From Adiantum capillus-veneris (Eukaryota > Streptophyta > Polypodiopsida > Polypodiales > Pteridaceae), in contig CM043964.1 of NCBI GenBank assembly GCA_014529385.2, positions 5,797,997 through 5,861,996 of the forward strand: DNA of 64,000 bases, read 5' to 3'. The number at the start of each line of letters is the position of its first letter. Within the stretch, counting starts at the first letter, position 1. The position numbers and the translations under genes are program-made. Below the pieces are notes generated by a model. That model did not search any database, was not told where the DNA came from, and saw only the letters and a list, made by a program, of their open reading frames with translations. Shown here in pieces: positions 31,199 through 41,636 of this stretch.

Positions 31199-32634
31199 CT
31201 TGGGGAGGTGTTGCCGGCACAGATAGTTTTTGGAGAAGAAGCAAAGGAGAGAAGTGCTACCCGATTCTCATCTCGAGAACTTTATTGGATCAGAAATTTG
31301 AGTAGATTTCAGTCCCTAATCACGGTAATATCGATTTAATTTATGCTTTGCTGCAAATCTCTCTATCATTCTCTTAATCTGCAACTATTATGCTTAATCA
31401 TACACTAAATTACTCAATAGTTGCTCTCTAATTCTCCATATCATTATTCTATTACATAATCATCATCCAATAGTTAATTATGCAAGCCATTAACCTCTCC
31501 TAATCGTAGATCAATGCATGTTTAGTAAGTAGAAATCTCCCGCTAGTCATCATAGTAAATAATTGTCAAGCCGGTAATGATGTGGAATTGGTCAAATTCA
31601 CCCTATTACCACACAATGTTTGAATAACTAAGTTATATTCAATCTGTTCATAGATTAGGATGTAATCAAGGGAAATTAATCCGTCATTAATCCGCTAGGA
31701 AGGGAATATCCTCTCACCTATGCATATGGTAATTCGGCATCTCTTCACTTACTTTAGGAAGGTGATTGAGCATGCCTGGTTCACCTCTCTAGTAATTAGT
31801 AAAAATTTGAATTTCCTAATTACCTAGGCCAAGTAATTAACTTTAGAGCCAATTCCCATAGAACAAGTAAGGTACTATCCATAAATGACTATGTCTTGAA
31901 GGAAATCTAACCCCCTCGTATAGGATGAATTGTTCAGTGATTCTAATATGTCATCTTGATTGTTATGGTACTCTCGGACATTAGTTCTTTTCTGCAAGTT
32001 TATCAATTAAGTAGTGAGTATAAAATGGCCCCGGTAAAGAGAACTCGCTTTGGTGGTGCCCACGACCGCGAGGCAGGAACAAGCAATGTGAAAGGGAAGG
32101 GGAAAGCTCCCATCGACGACCAAGTACCGGCCATATCACGGGCCAATGACGAAGAAATGGAGGAGGTAGGTCACATTTTATTCAAGTTTGTTTAATTTAA
32201 CATTGCATACGATAAGTTAGGAAAGAACAGATCCCTAAACATGTTGGAGAAATCCGACGGAAACCTCGGCATTTGAATTCAATTGTATATTAAAATCTAA
32301 GTAGGAAAGAATGGTTGATGGATATACTGTTTGAAATAGAAAATAATGTTTGCTAGGGAAAATTTATCTCGGCATGTTCATTTCTATTTCCAATGTTGAA
32401 TTAGTCCTGATCCCCCTACTGATCTCACAGGGGGCGGCTCGCGATGATTTCGCAGTAGCTAGAGTTACTAGCTTACGGCCTCTACCCACGACTTGCTTTC
32501 TATGCGGTGGGAACCCACGTCTTGTTTTCTATGCGGTGGGAATGTCCATGTCGTGCTTTCTATGCGGTGGACATACCTAGTTGTATGGGTAGCTAGGCGA
32601 CAACGGGAGGAGTAAACTCTCGCTGGAGGGGGGA
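31199..32634 (+). other. unassigned region with a possible two-exon ORF
   Basis: The region is mostly AT-rich and without domains. An ORF starting MAPVKRTRFGG at 32023 ends in E-E-M-E-E at a GTAGGT donor (32168). A TCTCACAG acceptor at about 32430 would join it in frame to a second open stretch ending at 32580. The lysine-rich start (K-G-K-G-K-A-P) recalls gag leaders but proves nothing. The join is speculative. Confidence 0.25.
32488..32575 (+). repeat. three-unit minisatellite, ~32-bp period
   Basis: CTTTCTATGCGGTGG occurs three times at about 32-34-bp intervals, with intervening CCACGACTTG-like and CCATGTCGTG-like sequence. Confidence 0.75.
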
Positions 32635-33249
32635 TGTTGTACCTCCAGAACATTGGATTTTTAATGAATAAGTTTGAGTAAAATTTTTACTAGAATTACT
32701 GTCTTGGTGCCGTTTTGCAATACTGGTTGAAGGGCTGTCTTAACAAACCTTGTGATTCAGAATCTAATCAAGGAACTTATATGTTGAACAACCATTGTGA
32801 TAGTAATTAGGACACAAGAAGAAGTGTGAGTGTGGGGGTGGAAAGTGGGGGCTTGGCTCAGGTTGCCAATGCCTATGAGAAGGGTGGTCCCGATTGGTCA
32901 GGAACTCTCTGTCCCCATAGTGTTATAAATCGATACTAGTAATACTCATTGCCTCAAGAGCGGCAAGGTCTCAAGTGTACGTGCCTCTGAAACATGGGGA
33001 AAAAGGCACTCGGGATTTCTCTCCTCTTGGAAGGTGGGTCTTAGGATCGCTAAATAAGTTAATCACGCTTCCCCTACGAGGTGGAGCTAGATCTCGTTGC
33101 TAGTAGGCTCGAACTCTCGACTCACTTTGTGATGAGAGATCGTCCGCTAGATGTACCCTGAACCACTTGTTTGCTTCCGTTATAGATCTAGTGGCCACCA
33201 GGTTTACCATCAGATCCGCCGTTTGAGACGGCGTGGTGGGGACCTCACA
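32635..33249 (+). repeat. LTR-like repeat (615 bp) upstream of gypsy C
   Basis: The segment runs TGTTGTACC...CCTCACA. It is preceded by a polypurine tract (GGAGGGGGGA, 32625-32634) and followed after two bases by an exact initiator-Met primer site (33252). The partner LTR is not in the window, so the limits rest on these signals. Confidence 0.6.
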
Positions 33250-33251
33250 CC

Positions 33252-33263
33252 TGGTATCAGAGC
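33252..33263 (+). other. primer-binding site, initiator tRNA-Met type
   Basis: TGGTATCAGAGC is the standard plant primer site complementary to the 3' end of initiator tRNA-Met. It lies two bases after the LTR-like end. Confidence 0.8.
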
Positions 33264-33391
33264 TAAGCTTAGGTTAGACTGAGAAATAAAGTCGTATTGT
33301 TTTAATATTGGAAAGGAACTAAGGGTATATAGATAGCTGATCCGAATTCCTGTGATCCGAATTCCTTGCATTGGTGTTGTAGGAAGACCCC

Positions 33392-33799
33392 ATGCTAGAA
33401 TATCGAAAGTTCCAAGTGTTTGAGCTTATTTACGAACAAGCTCAACGATCCCCAGTTTACCAATTCAGGCGAGATGTCATGGAGATGCTGCTGAAGGCTC
33501 ATACACCGCACTCCACTCGCATCGATAGAGGATGGGGGCTCGATTGGACAGTTGCAGGAGGGGTTTACTACATCAACGCTCGGAAGTTAGGATGCCTGGC
33601 TACCGATTTGAAGAAGATACGTTGGGGAGAAGAATTGAGGGTGGTGCAGATATTCTACTTGCTGCCTACACGCATGGACTTGACTGTTGTCTCTGACGGC
33701 ACCAACCAAACCCTCAATGAGTGGCTTTTGGAGAAAGTCACTAATGTAATCCCAGCTAACAGAGTTAGAACTTTTGGAGTACCAAAAGAAGAATCCTGA
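33392..33799 (+). CDS. uncharacterised ORF in the leader of gypsy C (135 aa)
   Basis: This ORF is open from M-L-E-Y-R-K-F-Q-V to a TGA at 33797-33799; after that stop the frame stays open for about another 27 codons. It lies between the primer site at 33252 and gag at about 34120. The composition is protein-like, with R-G-W-G-L-D-W and R-M-D-L-T-V-V-S-D-G. I do not recognise it. If the true 5' LTR ended near 34070, the ORF would sit inside the LTR; a polyadenylation-type AATAAA at 33976 makes that possible. Confidence 0.4.
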   Translation: MLEYRKFQVFELIYEQAQRSPVYQFRRDVMEMLLKAHTPHSTRIDRGWGLDWTVAGGVYYINARKLGCLATDLKKIRWGEELRVVQIFYLLPTRMDLTVVSDGTNQTLNEWLLEKVTNVIPANRVRTFGVPKEES

Positions 33800-34119
33800 C
33801 TCGACACCATAGTTTACTATCCACTCAAAGATGAGTATAGGAACTACTTCACGAATAAAGTAGAGTATCATGTAACCTGTTAGGCGTATTTTATAAGCAT
33901 TCCAAAAGCCATGTAATAAATTGATCATGAGTTATCCTAAGCCCTAAGAGGTTTCGATTGTAATAAATCTTCATCAATAAAGTGTTTTTTTGTGTATGAG
34001 TCTCTGTCTCTTGATAAAGTGGGATCTTGAATTTTTATTTAAGTCTCGTATCTATTTGAAATCCAAGTAATGGTATCAAGAATCTCGTGTAACCCATGTA
34101 GGCACCGCCTGCTACTCTC

Positions 34120-35170
34120 TAGTTGGCGGTGCAAGAGAAGAAGCTCCTCCTTAAACAAGCCCAACCTCCACTCTTTAAGGGTGAGGGGGCAAGTGTGGAG
34201 AGAGATGCGGAAGTGTGGATGGAGGCTATGGACGACTACTTTGAAGCTGCGCCAACCCAACCCATGAATCAAACCATACTTGCGATGTTCCGCTTGTCTG
34301 GCGATGCCAAGATATGGTGGAAGCAACATTGCAGGGATTTGGATATTAAGGGATCTTCCCAATGAAGACATCAAAGCTGCAGTGATGGGGCGTTACTTAC
34401 CACCTGCCTATAAAACCTTGAAGATGAACGAGTTCTTTTCACTTCGGCAACTGACTTCATCTGTCGAAGAATATTATTCTAAGTTCGTTACTCTTCGGAG
34501 ATATTCTCCTAAGATGACATTGGAACAATAGGTAGCGAGGTTCTGCCAAGGGCTAATCGACCCTTTGAATACTCCATTGGAAGCTCTCAGGCCGACAACA
34601 CTGCAGGATGCCTTGTTGAGGGCCAAACCTTTAGCTCTTGAAGTACAAAAAGTTAATCAGAATAGGAGGAATCATTTGGCAAAAAGGGCAAGGACAAATG
34701 TTTGGAATAACAGACCAGCCAACCAAGCGTATGACCAACGCCCTATTGTGGCTACCACCACAATCATGGAGTTCCCAAATGTTCGATGCTATGGTTGCGG
34801 CGAGTTTGGGCATTATAGATCCAAGTGCCCCAAGAACACTCAGGCAATCAACACTAATGCTATACCCTTGAATGTCCATGGGCGTGGCCAACCTAATGGA
34901 AGAGGAGGACGTGGAAGGATGAACAGAGGGCGAGGGCGTGGAGATACCGCCAGAGTGAATGCCGCAATGGTACAACCAAATGTGGGAGATGAAGCAGTGG
35001 AGAGAGCAACCTTGCATGCTGCAATTGAGAACCCCAATGGTTGCGAGCAATACGCAGTCATTCATACGCCAGGATCTCTCAGAGGTGAACAAGTTAACTT
35101 CCTTATAGATTGTGGTAGCACTCTTTCATTTATTTCACCCACGTGCATGAGGAAGCTAAAGGTTAGATAA
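34120..35170 (+). pseudogene. gag: gag and protease of gypsy C
   Basis: Three frames assemble a gag. A-V-Q-E-K-K-L-L-L...P-P-L-F-K-G-E-G near 34123-34190 leads to W-M-E-A-M-D-D-Y-F. A frameshift near 34355 and a TAG at 34531 follow, then R-F-C-Q-G-L-I-D-P. A zinc knuckle, C-Y-G-C-G-E-F-G-H-Y-R-S-K-C, lies at about 34789-34830, followed by an R-G-R-G-R-G tract. The protease starts F-L-I-D-C-G-S-T-L-S-F-I near 35098-35135, with Cys where Ser or Thr is usual, and is cut by a stop at 35168. Confidence 0.8.
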
Positions 35171-36397
35171 GTATCCAACAAGCAAACCAGTTGTAGAGTT
35201 AGCAAACGGAAGTAGTATCTCAACACTCTGCAGGAAAAATCGACTTTGATTTAGGGGGACACCCAATTTCGAACCCTACCCTTAGGATTCTTTGATGGGA
35301 TACTAGGGATGGACTGGCTAAAGTAAAATGAGGCCCACATCCATTGAAGGGAACTTTACCTTTACAAATAACTTGGGTAATGAGGTCTTAATCTAGGGGG
35401 AAAATGGGAGACCTAGGGCTACTTTAGTTAAGACCAACAGACTTTTGAAGGGACTGAGAAAGGGGCAGCAAATTTATGCGGTAAAGCTCAATAAGGTGGA
35501 CCAATCAGATACCACACTCTGACCAAACTGGTTGAGGGGGAGTATGATGATGTATTCCCTGGAGACCTTATGAATCTTCCACCACATAGAGAGGTAGATC
35601 ATGAGATTGAGACTATCCTTGGATGTGAACCTATATTAAAGTGACCGTATAAAATGTCACTTCCAGTGGCCATAGAACTCAAGGAACAACTTAGGCAACT
35701 CGTTGAACAAGGATTCATTCAGCCCAGTACTTCTCCTTGGGGTGCACCAGTTCTTTTTCAAAAGAAGAAGGATGGAACCTTAAGGCTATGTATAGATTAC
35801 CGTGGACTGAACCAGGTAACTATCAAGAACAAGTATCCAATTCAAGGATTGACGAACTCTTGGACAGGCTCCATGCGCCAAAATGTTTACAAAGATTTAC
35901 TTGAGGTCAGGATATTACCAAATCAGGATAAAGGAATCAGATATTCCAAAGGCAGCTTTCAACACTAGGTATGGACACTACGAATTCACAGTAATGTCTT
36001 TTGGTCTAACAAATGCTCCTGCAAGCTTCAATCGACTATGCATGATATTTTCAGACCTTATTTGGATGATTTTGTCTTGGTTTTCTTTGATGACATTTTG
36101 ATCTATTCTAAGAACGAGGCAGATCATGAAGAACATGTTCGCAAAGTACTTGATCTTCTTCGAGAACACCAACTTTACGCTAAAGCGAGCAAGTGTACCT
36201 TCTTCTCACCTAAGGTCAATTATCTTGGATTTGTCATATCGGCCGAAGGGATTTCAGTGGACCCAGATAAAGTCAAGGATATTGTTGATTGGCCCCAACC
36301 ATCCACCGTCAGCGAAGTAAGAGGATTTCTTGGGATAACGGGATGGTACAGGATTTTTGTCAAGGACTATGCACGTATTGCTGCACCTTTGACGTAA
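35171..36397 (+). pseudogene. protease end and reverse transcriptase of gypsy C
   Basis: Broken protease remains (G-I-L-G-M-D-W-L-type text near 35300) lead to a gypsy [14 protein letters not shown] is near 35715, [11 protein letters not shown] near 35785, S-F-G-L-T-N-A-P-A near 36000, and catalytic F-F-D-D-I-L-I-Y-S near 36082-36110. A frameshift lies near 35840-35880 and another near 36040; the last frame (36038-36397) is open and ends in R-I-A-A-P-L-T before a TAA. Confidence 0.85.
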
Positions 36398-36928
36398 CTC
36401 CTGAAGAAAGGAAAGAGGATCAAATGGAAGACCGAGCACGAGTCTAGTTTTGCTAAGTTAACAGAATTCTTGGTCTCAGCTCCTATCTTAAAGCTTCCAG
36501 ATTTCAGTAAGGAATTTTAAGTAGCGACCGATGCTAGCAAATTTTCTTTAGGCGGAGTTCCTACTCAAGAAGGAAGACCGGTGGCCGCGTATACTTCACG
36601 AAAGCTGAGGGATCATGAGAAGAATTATCCTACTCATGATTTGGAACTATTAGTGGTTATATATGCGTTGAATTTATGGAGACATTATCTTCTCGAGCGT
36701 AAGTGTCAGCTAGTGACATACCACAAGAGCTTAAAATGGATTTTCACTCAACCTATTCTCAATATGTGACAACGGCGATGGATAGAGCTTTTACAAGAAT
36801 ATGACCTTGACATAAAGTATAGGCCAGGGAAGGAAAATGCCTTTGCACATGGACTTAGCCAAAAATCTTTTCTCGGAGCTATCTCTATTCCAAATAACCC
36901 TATCTCGGATAGAATCAAAGAAGCATCT
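36398..36928 (+). pseudogene. RNase H of gypsy C
   Basis: V-A-T-D-A-S-K-F-S-L-G-G-V (36522-36560) carries the first catalytic Asp. It is preceded by a TAA at about 36520. Then come A-A-Y-T-S-R-K-L, T-H-D-L-E-L-L (catalytic Glu) and R-H-Y-L near 36580-36690, and a stop near 36767. The tail Y-R-P-G-K-E-N-A-F-A-H-G-L-S leads into integrase. Confidence 0.8.
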
Positions 36929-37683
36929 GTGGTAGATCCGGAATACCAACGTATAGTATCATTAGTCCAGCAGAATAAGATGCCTGAGGCTAAATATTAC
37001 TCTCTTATGGGAGGATGTCTTTACTACAGACATAGGCTCTGTTTACCCAGAGACCCAGCTCTAAAGAAGGCCATTCTGTATGAAGCACACGATAGCCCTA
37101 CATCTGGACATCCAGGTTATGCTAAGACTCTTCATGCTGTCAGGAGAAGTTATTTTTGGTCTGGAATGAAAGCAGACATACTTTGCTATGTGAGGCAATG
37201 TCTTTCTTGTCAGTGGATAAAAGCCAAAAGAATCAAGTTACCAGGGCAACTTCAACCTCTTGACATACCCCAGATGAAATGGGAATGCATCAGTATGGAT
37301 TTTGTTACAGGATTACCTTCTATAGGAGGTTATGACTCCGTTTTTGTGGTTGTTGATATGCTCACAAAAGTGGATCATCTAATACCCGTAAAAACAACCT
37401 TTACTGCTTTGGATATTAGCCGAGTATTCATCAAGGAGATTTTTAGGTTACATGGTTTACCCAAGCGTATCATCACTGATAGAGATGCCAAGTTTACATC
37501 AAAATTTTGGACTTCTCTTTTTCAATCTATTGGGTCACAATTAGCCTTCAGTACAGCGTATCATCCACAGACAGATGGACAGACTGAAAGAGTAAATCAA
37601 GTCATAGAGGACATTCTCAGGGCCTATTGTTCGAAAGAGCCAAAGAAGTGTTTACAATATCTTCCTTTCGTAGAATATGCTTA
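36929..37683 (+). pseudogene. integrase of gypsy C, truncated by element D
   Basis: The frame is open over this span. The HHCC finger is H...H with C-L-S-C-Q near 37090-37215. The core has M-D-F-V near 37297, T-D-R-D-A-K-F near 37480 and G-Q-T-E-R-V-N-Q near 37580, so all three acidic residues are present. The protein stops matching integrase at E-Y-A-Y (37683), where the D LTR begins; the open frame continues into the LTR only by chance. Confidence 0.9.
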
Positions 37684-38616
37684 TGTTGGACGGATACGCT
37701 GCGACGGACGTCAGCACAGTGAGAACTCACCTAACATATACTGTCAACTGAGGAAAAAGCTCAACCCGCAGGCGCGTGGAAGCAAGCATAAGGTGTCAAC
37801 CTACACTCGACCAACTCCTAACTAATTCCTACAGAGGTCTCTACCAATTGTCTAAGTCATAGCCTTCAAGAGTGCATAAGAGGAAACTTCCTACAACGCT
37901 TTCTAGAGCCGAAGACCCATCAAACAATCTCGAAACACCATAGAACTTGAAGGAGACCCTACTAATACCAATAGGTCGCTCTCCCTAAGGTCTATGAACC
38001 AAAACCGCAACCCAAAACACCCGGTGCAAAATCACGTAGGATGTCTGGCCGAAATTTGCAGGTCTTTATTTCCAAAATCTAAAGTGCCTAATGTGTAGTT
38101 CTACTCAATGTGAACGCGTGCATATGCTGCAATGCAAAATCAGACAATGTATGCTCACCAAATCCCCAAATGAAGCTCGTAGAAGGAGCTCGCAAAACCG
38201 GACCGTACGCACGCAATGTAGGTATCGGCGCGTAGCTCTCGTCGGGGGCAACACACTGCACTTCTTCGCACTCAATTCCGACCACCGGTGCACACGTAGC
38301 GTCAAGATGAAGCTCACACTCTCTCTCGTACACAGTACGCTCACTCACAGACTTCAAAACTTTTTTTAAAAAAAATGACAGAAGGTTTTTCATTAAGGTC
38401 AAAAAGTGGTATATATACCTTACAATTCTCAAACCCTAAAGTTCCAAAATCAACCAACTACTCCATCTAACTATCAAAACTGGGATACAATCTAAAAACT
38501 TCTATATGTCCCAATATTTACAAGGTGAAAAATCAGGTTCCTCAATAAATGAATAATTACAAAAATAATAATCTTCCGAGTAGTTAGTTGCCTTGGGGTG
38601 TTTCCAGCTTCTAACA
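37684..38616 (-). repeat. 3' LTR of element D (933 bp)
   Basis: On the plus strand it runs TGTTGGACGG...CTTCTAACA, with matching TGTT/AACA ends. It abuts the broken integrase of gypsy C on the left and a polypurine tract on the right. A half copy of the D palindrome (CACGTAGGATGTCT) lies at 38033-38046. The partner LTR is not in the window. Confidence 0.8.
38408..38419 (-). promoter_or_regulatory. TATA box in D LTR
   Basis: GGTATATATACC, about 200 bp from the U3 start on the minus strand, is a good TATA element for the LTR promoter. Confidence 0.45.
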
Positions 38617-38631
38617 CTCCCCCCCTCCTTG
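38617..38631 (-). other. polypurine tract of element D
   Basis: AAGGAGGGGGGGAG on the minus strand directly precedes the LTR start TGTTAG, fixing element orientation. Confidence 0.7.
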
Positions 38632-38857
38632 CTCATGTCGTCCCCAACATGGCCGCTGAGTTGTTTCTTCATCGTATGGTTTCATGCATCTTGATCAGTG
38701 ATTCGTATTTTGCATGCAGGTTCATCATTGTTAGGCCAAAAATATCAGTGTTTATTGTGAAGAAGCCTGTGTATAACGCTTCTTCAAAGGCCTGGAGGTG
38801 ATAGGATGGTAGAAACATTATCATTTGATACAGCGCATGTATCACCTCCTTGGAAGG

Positions 38858-41334
38858 CTAACTAGACAGATCATAAGCGCATCTGTAAGTATTTTGGAAG
38901 AAGAAGATGCTGTCTGTCACCTGGCCTGGCTTGAATGTCTCAAATACTGCTAAGAGGGTTTTGCAGATTTTCTTCACCATGATGCACGTAAGGTCAGGTG
39001 AGCCAGTGAACAATTTGATGGCGCCCGTTAGGGTTTTCACCATGTATTGGACACTTATTCTCTCACCTGCCTTCAAGCCCGATAGCTTAGGGTAATTCAG
39101 CCAAGTGGGTTGGCTCCTTTGCAAGATCTCATGGGCTTTCCACGTCCTGATCCTTGGTAGAGGACAAAAGATGAGGTTCTCTCTGATGTTTTTCGGTGCC
39201 TCTACCAAGTGGATTAGGTATTGTGGGTACTTTGTGAGCCAAGCCTTCCTCAATTTTGGCTAAGAGTCAACAACTGACCCCTTCTGGTTGAGAGGTATCT
39301 GCGTTGTAGAGTGGTACAGTCGCTCAGCTCTTCTCTTATCCGCTTATTGATGGTGGCTGCTTCATATTTCAGCAATGGATATGGGAGAGAGGGTTGAAGC
39401 CATTTGCACCTGAGGTTGTTGGCGTCAATCTTCTGAATGGTCATAGACTTGAAAACCCTCTGCTCCCACTCCAAGGCTTCCTTTGTTGTCTCTCTGATTT
39501 CCACCTCTATTGCCTTCCTTAGCTTCTCTTCCTCCTCTTGTATTAGATCTTGTGGCTCTTGAGAGGATCCTTCTAGGATTTCCTCTTGCATAGGCGTGTC
39601 CACCGGATCTGCCACATTTTCTAAATTGATGCCCTCATTGGCTGTTGGCCCTGTGCCCTCTTGCTCTCCTGCTTGCTGTCCTTTCAGCTCCTCTATCTAC
39701 TTTAGTAGTTTCTGTTTTTCTGATTCAGCTTCTTCGCCCATATTCATGAGGAGGTCATTTAATTCGGCGTTTATCCTCTCCGCCTCCTTGAGCTTTCTTT
39801 TTATACTTTCTACTTCCTCTTGCAGGGCTTTTTGGTCTTCTTCCATTCTTGTTTGCATGACAATAGACCCTTATGCCATCATCAATCTTTGCTTTTTCTC
39901 TAGAGTCAACTCCTTCTGAAGTTCTTGCATTTGTTCTTCATAAAGTTGACTCTCCGTAGTGATGTGAGTCGAGCTAGTAGCTCTGACTCTGGAAAGGGAT
40001 GCTTGCAGCCTCTGGATGGTTTGATCTTTCACTTTGAGCTGGTCCTTGAGTTCAAGGACCTCATCCTGGCTGGCTTCTTGATCTATCTCCGCCTTTTTTT
40101 TGGCGTTTCTCATGGCTTCAACTTCTTTAGATTCCTCAGCCAGCTGTAGGGTCAGGTTATCCCTTTCCCTCTCGGCGTCTATCAGTGATTTGCTGAGTTG
40201 TTGACATTCCTCTTCAACTCCTTGCATTCTTTGTGATGCTGCTTGATTTTCTTCCTCCATTGCTTGGCATCTTTGCAATGTCCTTGCTAGGCTGGCCTGT
40301 AGCTCAGATTCTCTCTCTTTCTTCCTTTGGCTTTGTCCTTGTAGAGAGTCTATTTCCTGCTTTATCTTTATTTCCGTGGCCTTGAGAGCTGCCATCTCAC
40401 TTTCTGAAGCCATGGACTGCACTCTCAACCCGGTTAGCTTCGTCATCACCACATCCCAGTCATTGGAGGGAAGGTGCAGATCTACTGTATCTGTGGCAAT
40501 TTCTTTTAGTTCTACTAGCCTGATGCCTTGCATTTATTCTTTAGGCCCTGTGCTTGCTAAGTTGAATGCGACTGTGGCAGCCTCTTCTTTTGTGTACCTT
40601 GTAGCTAGCAGGTCCAAAAATGTGTTATATTCTTTGTTTGGCTTTGTCTCCTCACTCTTGGGTTTAAACTCTTCCCTTTCATGGCTTTGGTCTCTCTTGG
40701 GCTCCTCCTGGCCTTTGTGTTTGTCTTCCTCCTCTTTGTCTTCTTGTGGAGGGCTGTGAGGAGGTGGTGAGGGCGGGGGGTTGGGTTTAGGGCTGGCTGT
40801 GGTAGAGAGGTAGGCTTTCTCTATAAATCTCTGTCTGATTTAGTTTTTCTTTCTCTCTCTTGGCTCTCTTGCTCATCTAGCAGTTTCTGCCGTATTTGCT
40901 CCACTTCTTCCTTTGTGAAAGGTACATGCGGTATATTTTCTGATGCGGCATCAAGAATCTCAAATTTTTTGATATAATCCTCGAATCTGTCCCTTTGCAC
41001 TCTTCGGGATGATCCCGACATTGACTCGAGAGATGGCTTCCAGAGTTCACTCAAATCACCTTTAAGGACTCTTTCTGCTCTGAAGCTCTCCATCAGCTGC
41101 TCTAGTCTAGCCGCTTTTTGTGACCTTGTTTCTTTTGCAGGCTCTTGGAAAAATTCCTTCTTTCCTTTCTTTTACTCTGGTTGCTCTTCTTGAACAGGCT
41201 CTAGCCCTCTTTTCAGTCTTGTGGCAACCCTTGGTGCTCTTTGTGGCTCGTCTTCTTTGTCTTCTTTTAGCCTCAACCAGTCGTTCTGAGACGGGGGGTC
41301 AGGCCATCTTCCTTTTGCGTGCAATGCCCCATAA
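38858..41334 (-). pseudogene. C-terminal part of the element D coiled-coil protein
   Basis: Reading leftward from the copia insertion: a charged region (K-E-D-K-E-D-E-P), then E-T-R-S-Q-K-A-A-R-L and a D-R-F-E-D-Y-I-K-K-F-E domain (40821-41093). A proline-rich linker follows (40700-40800), then a long heptad-rich coiled coil (39616-40533) with many E/Q/K/L residues. The last part is a W/Y-rich globular domain (38858-39360) with W-L-Q-P-S-L-P-Y-P and Y-M-V-K-T-L-T-G-A. In-frame stops lie near 41185, 40535, 39868 and 39697, and frameshifts near 40820 and 39252. I do not recognise the family. A gag-like structural role is possible for an LTR element but unproven. Confidence 0.55.
41330..41334. 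other. target-site duplication CATAA, left side of copia E
   Basis: CATAA flanks the copia element here and at 55609-55613, a perfect 5-bp duplication. Confidence 0.93.
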
Positions 41335-41561
41335 TGTTGGAATTAGGGTTGCAGAGAAACACACACAGCTTGGAGAAGACGAAGGAAGCTCAAGGCACAC
41401 AATAGAGAGTGTGTTACTTAGTGTGCAATGGAAAGATAGATAGCCCTAGAGTGATGGGCGTATATACAATGCACGGGGGAAAAAACCTCCTAAAGAGGGA
41501 AAAAATGCCCCGGCGGTCCTAGTGTGTTCACACACATCACTACCACATGTATATGGTAACA
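41335..41561 (-). repeat. 3' LTR of copia E (227 bp)
   Basis: TGTTGGAATT...TGGTAACA. No difference from 55382-55608 was found by eye. The polypurine tract (minus strand AGGGGGGATT) lies at 41562-41571. Confidence 0.97.
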
Positions 41562-41636
41562 AATCCCCCCTGGAGTGATGCGGTGAACGAGAGCTGGCAC
41601 ATGAGTAAAGGGAAGTGCCATGCCCTGAGGACAGGA

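Larger units (their letters stand above)
32635..37683 (+). mobile_element. degraded chromovirus-like gypsy element C, interrupted by D
   Basis: A plus-strand 5' LTR candidate, primer site, leader ORF, gag, protease, RT, RNase H and integrase occur in order. Integrase ends abruptly at 37683 where the LTR of element D begins; the rest should lie beyond the window. Stops and frameshifts occur in gag, protease-RT and RNase H. The [11 protein letters not shown] signature is of the chromovirus type. Confidence 0.8.

Noticed and set aside
34073-34086. Primer-binding site TGGTATCAAGAATC for gypsy C
   Set aside because: Only the first eight bases match initiator tRNA-Met, whereas 33252-33263 matches over all twelve; kept as an alternative only.
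39871-40533. Host structural coiled-coil gene such as myosin or kinesin tail
   Set aside because: It lies inside an LTR element between polypurine tract and leader, has several stops, and carries no motor or other known domain.
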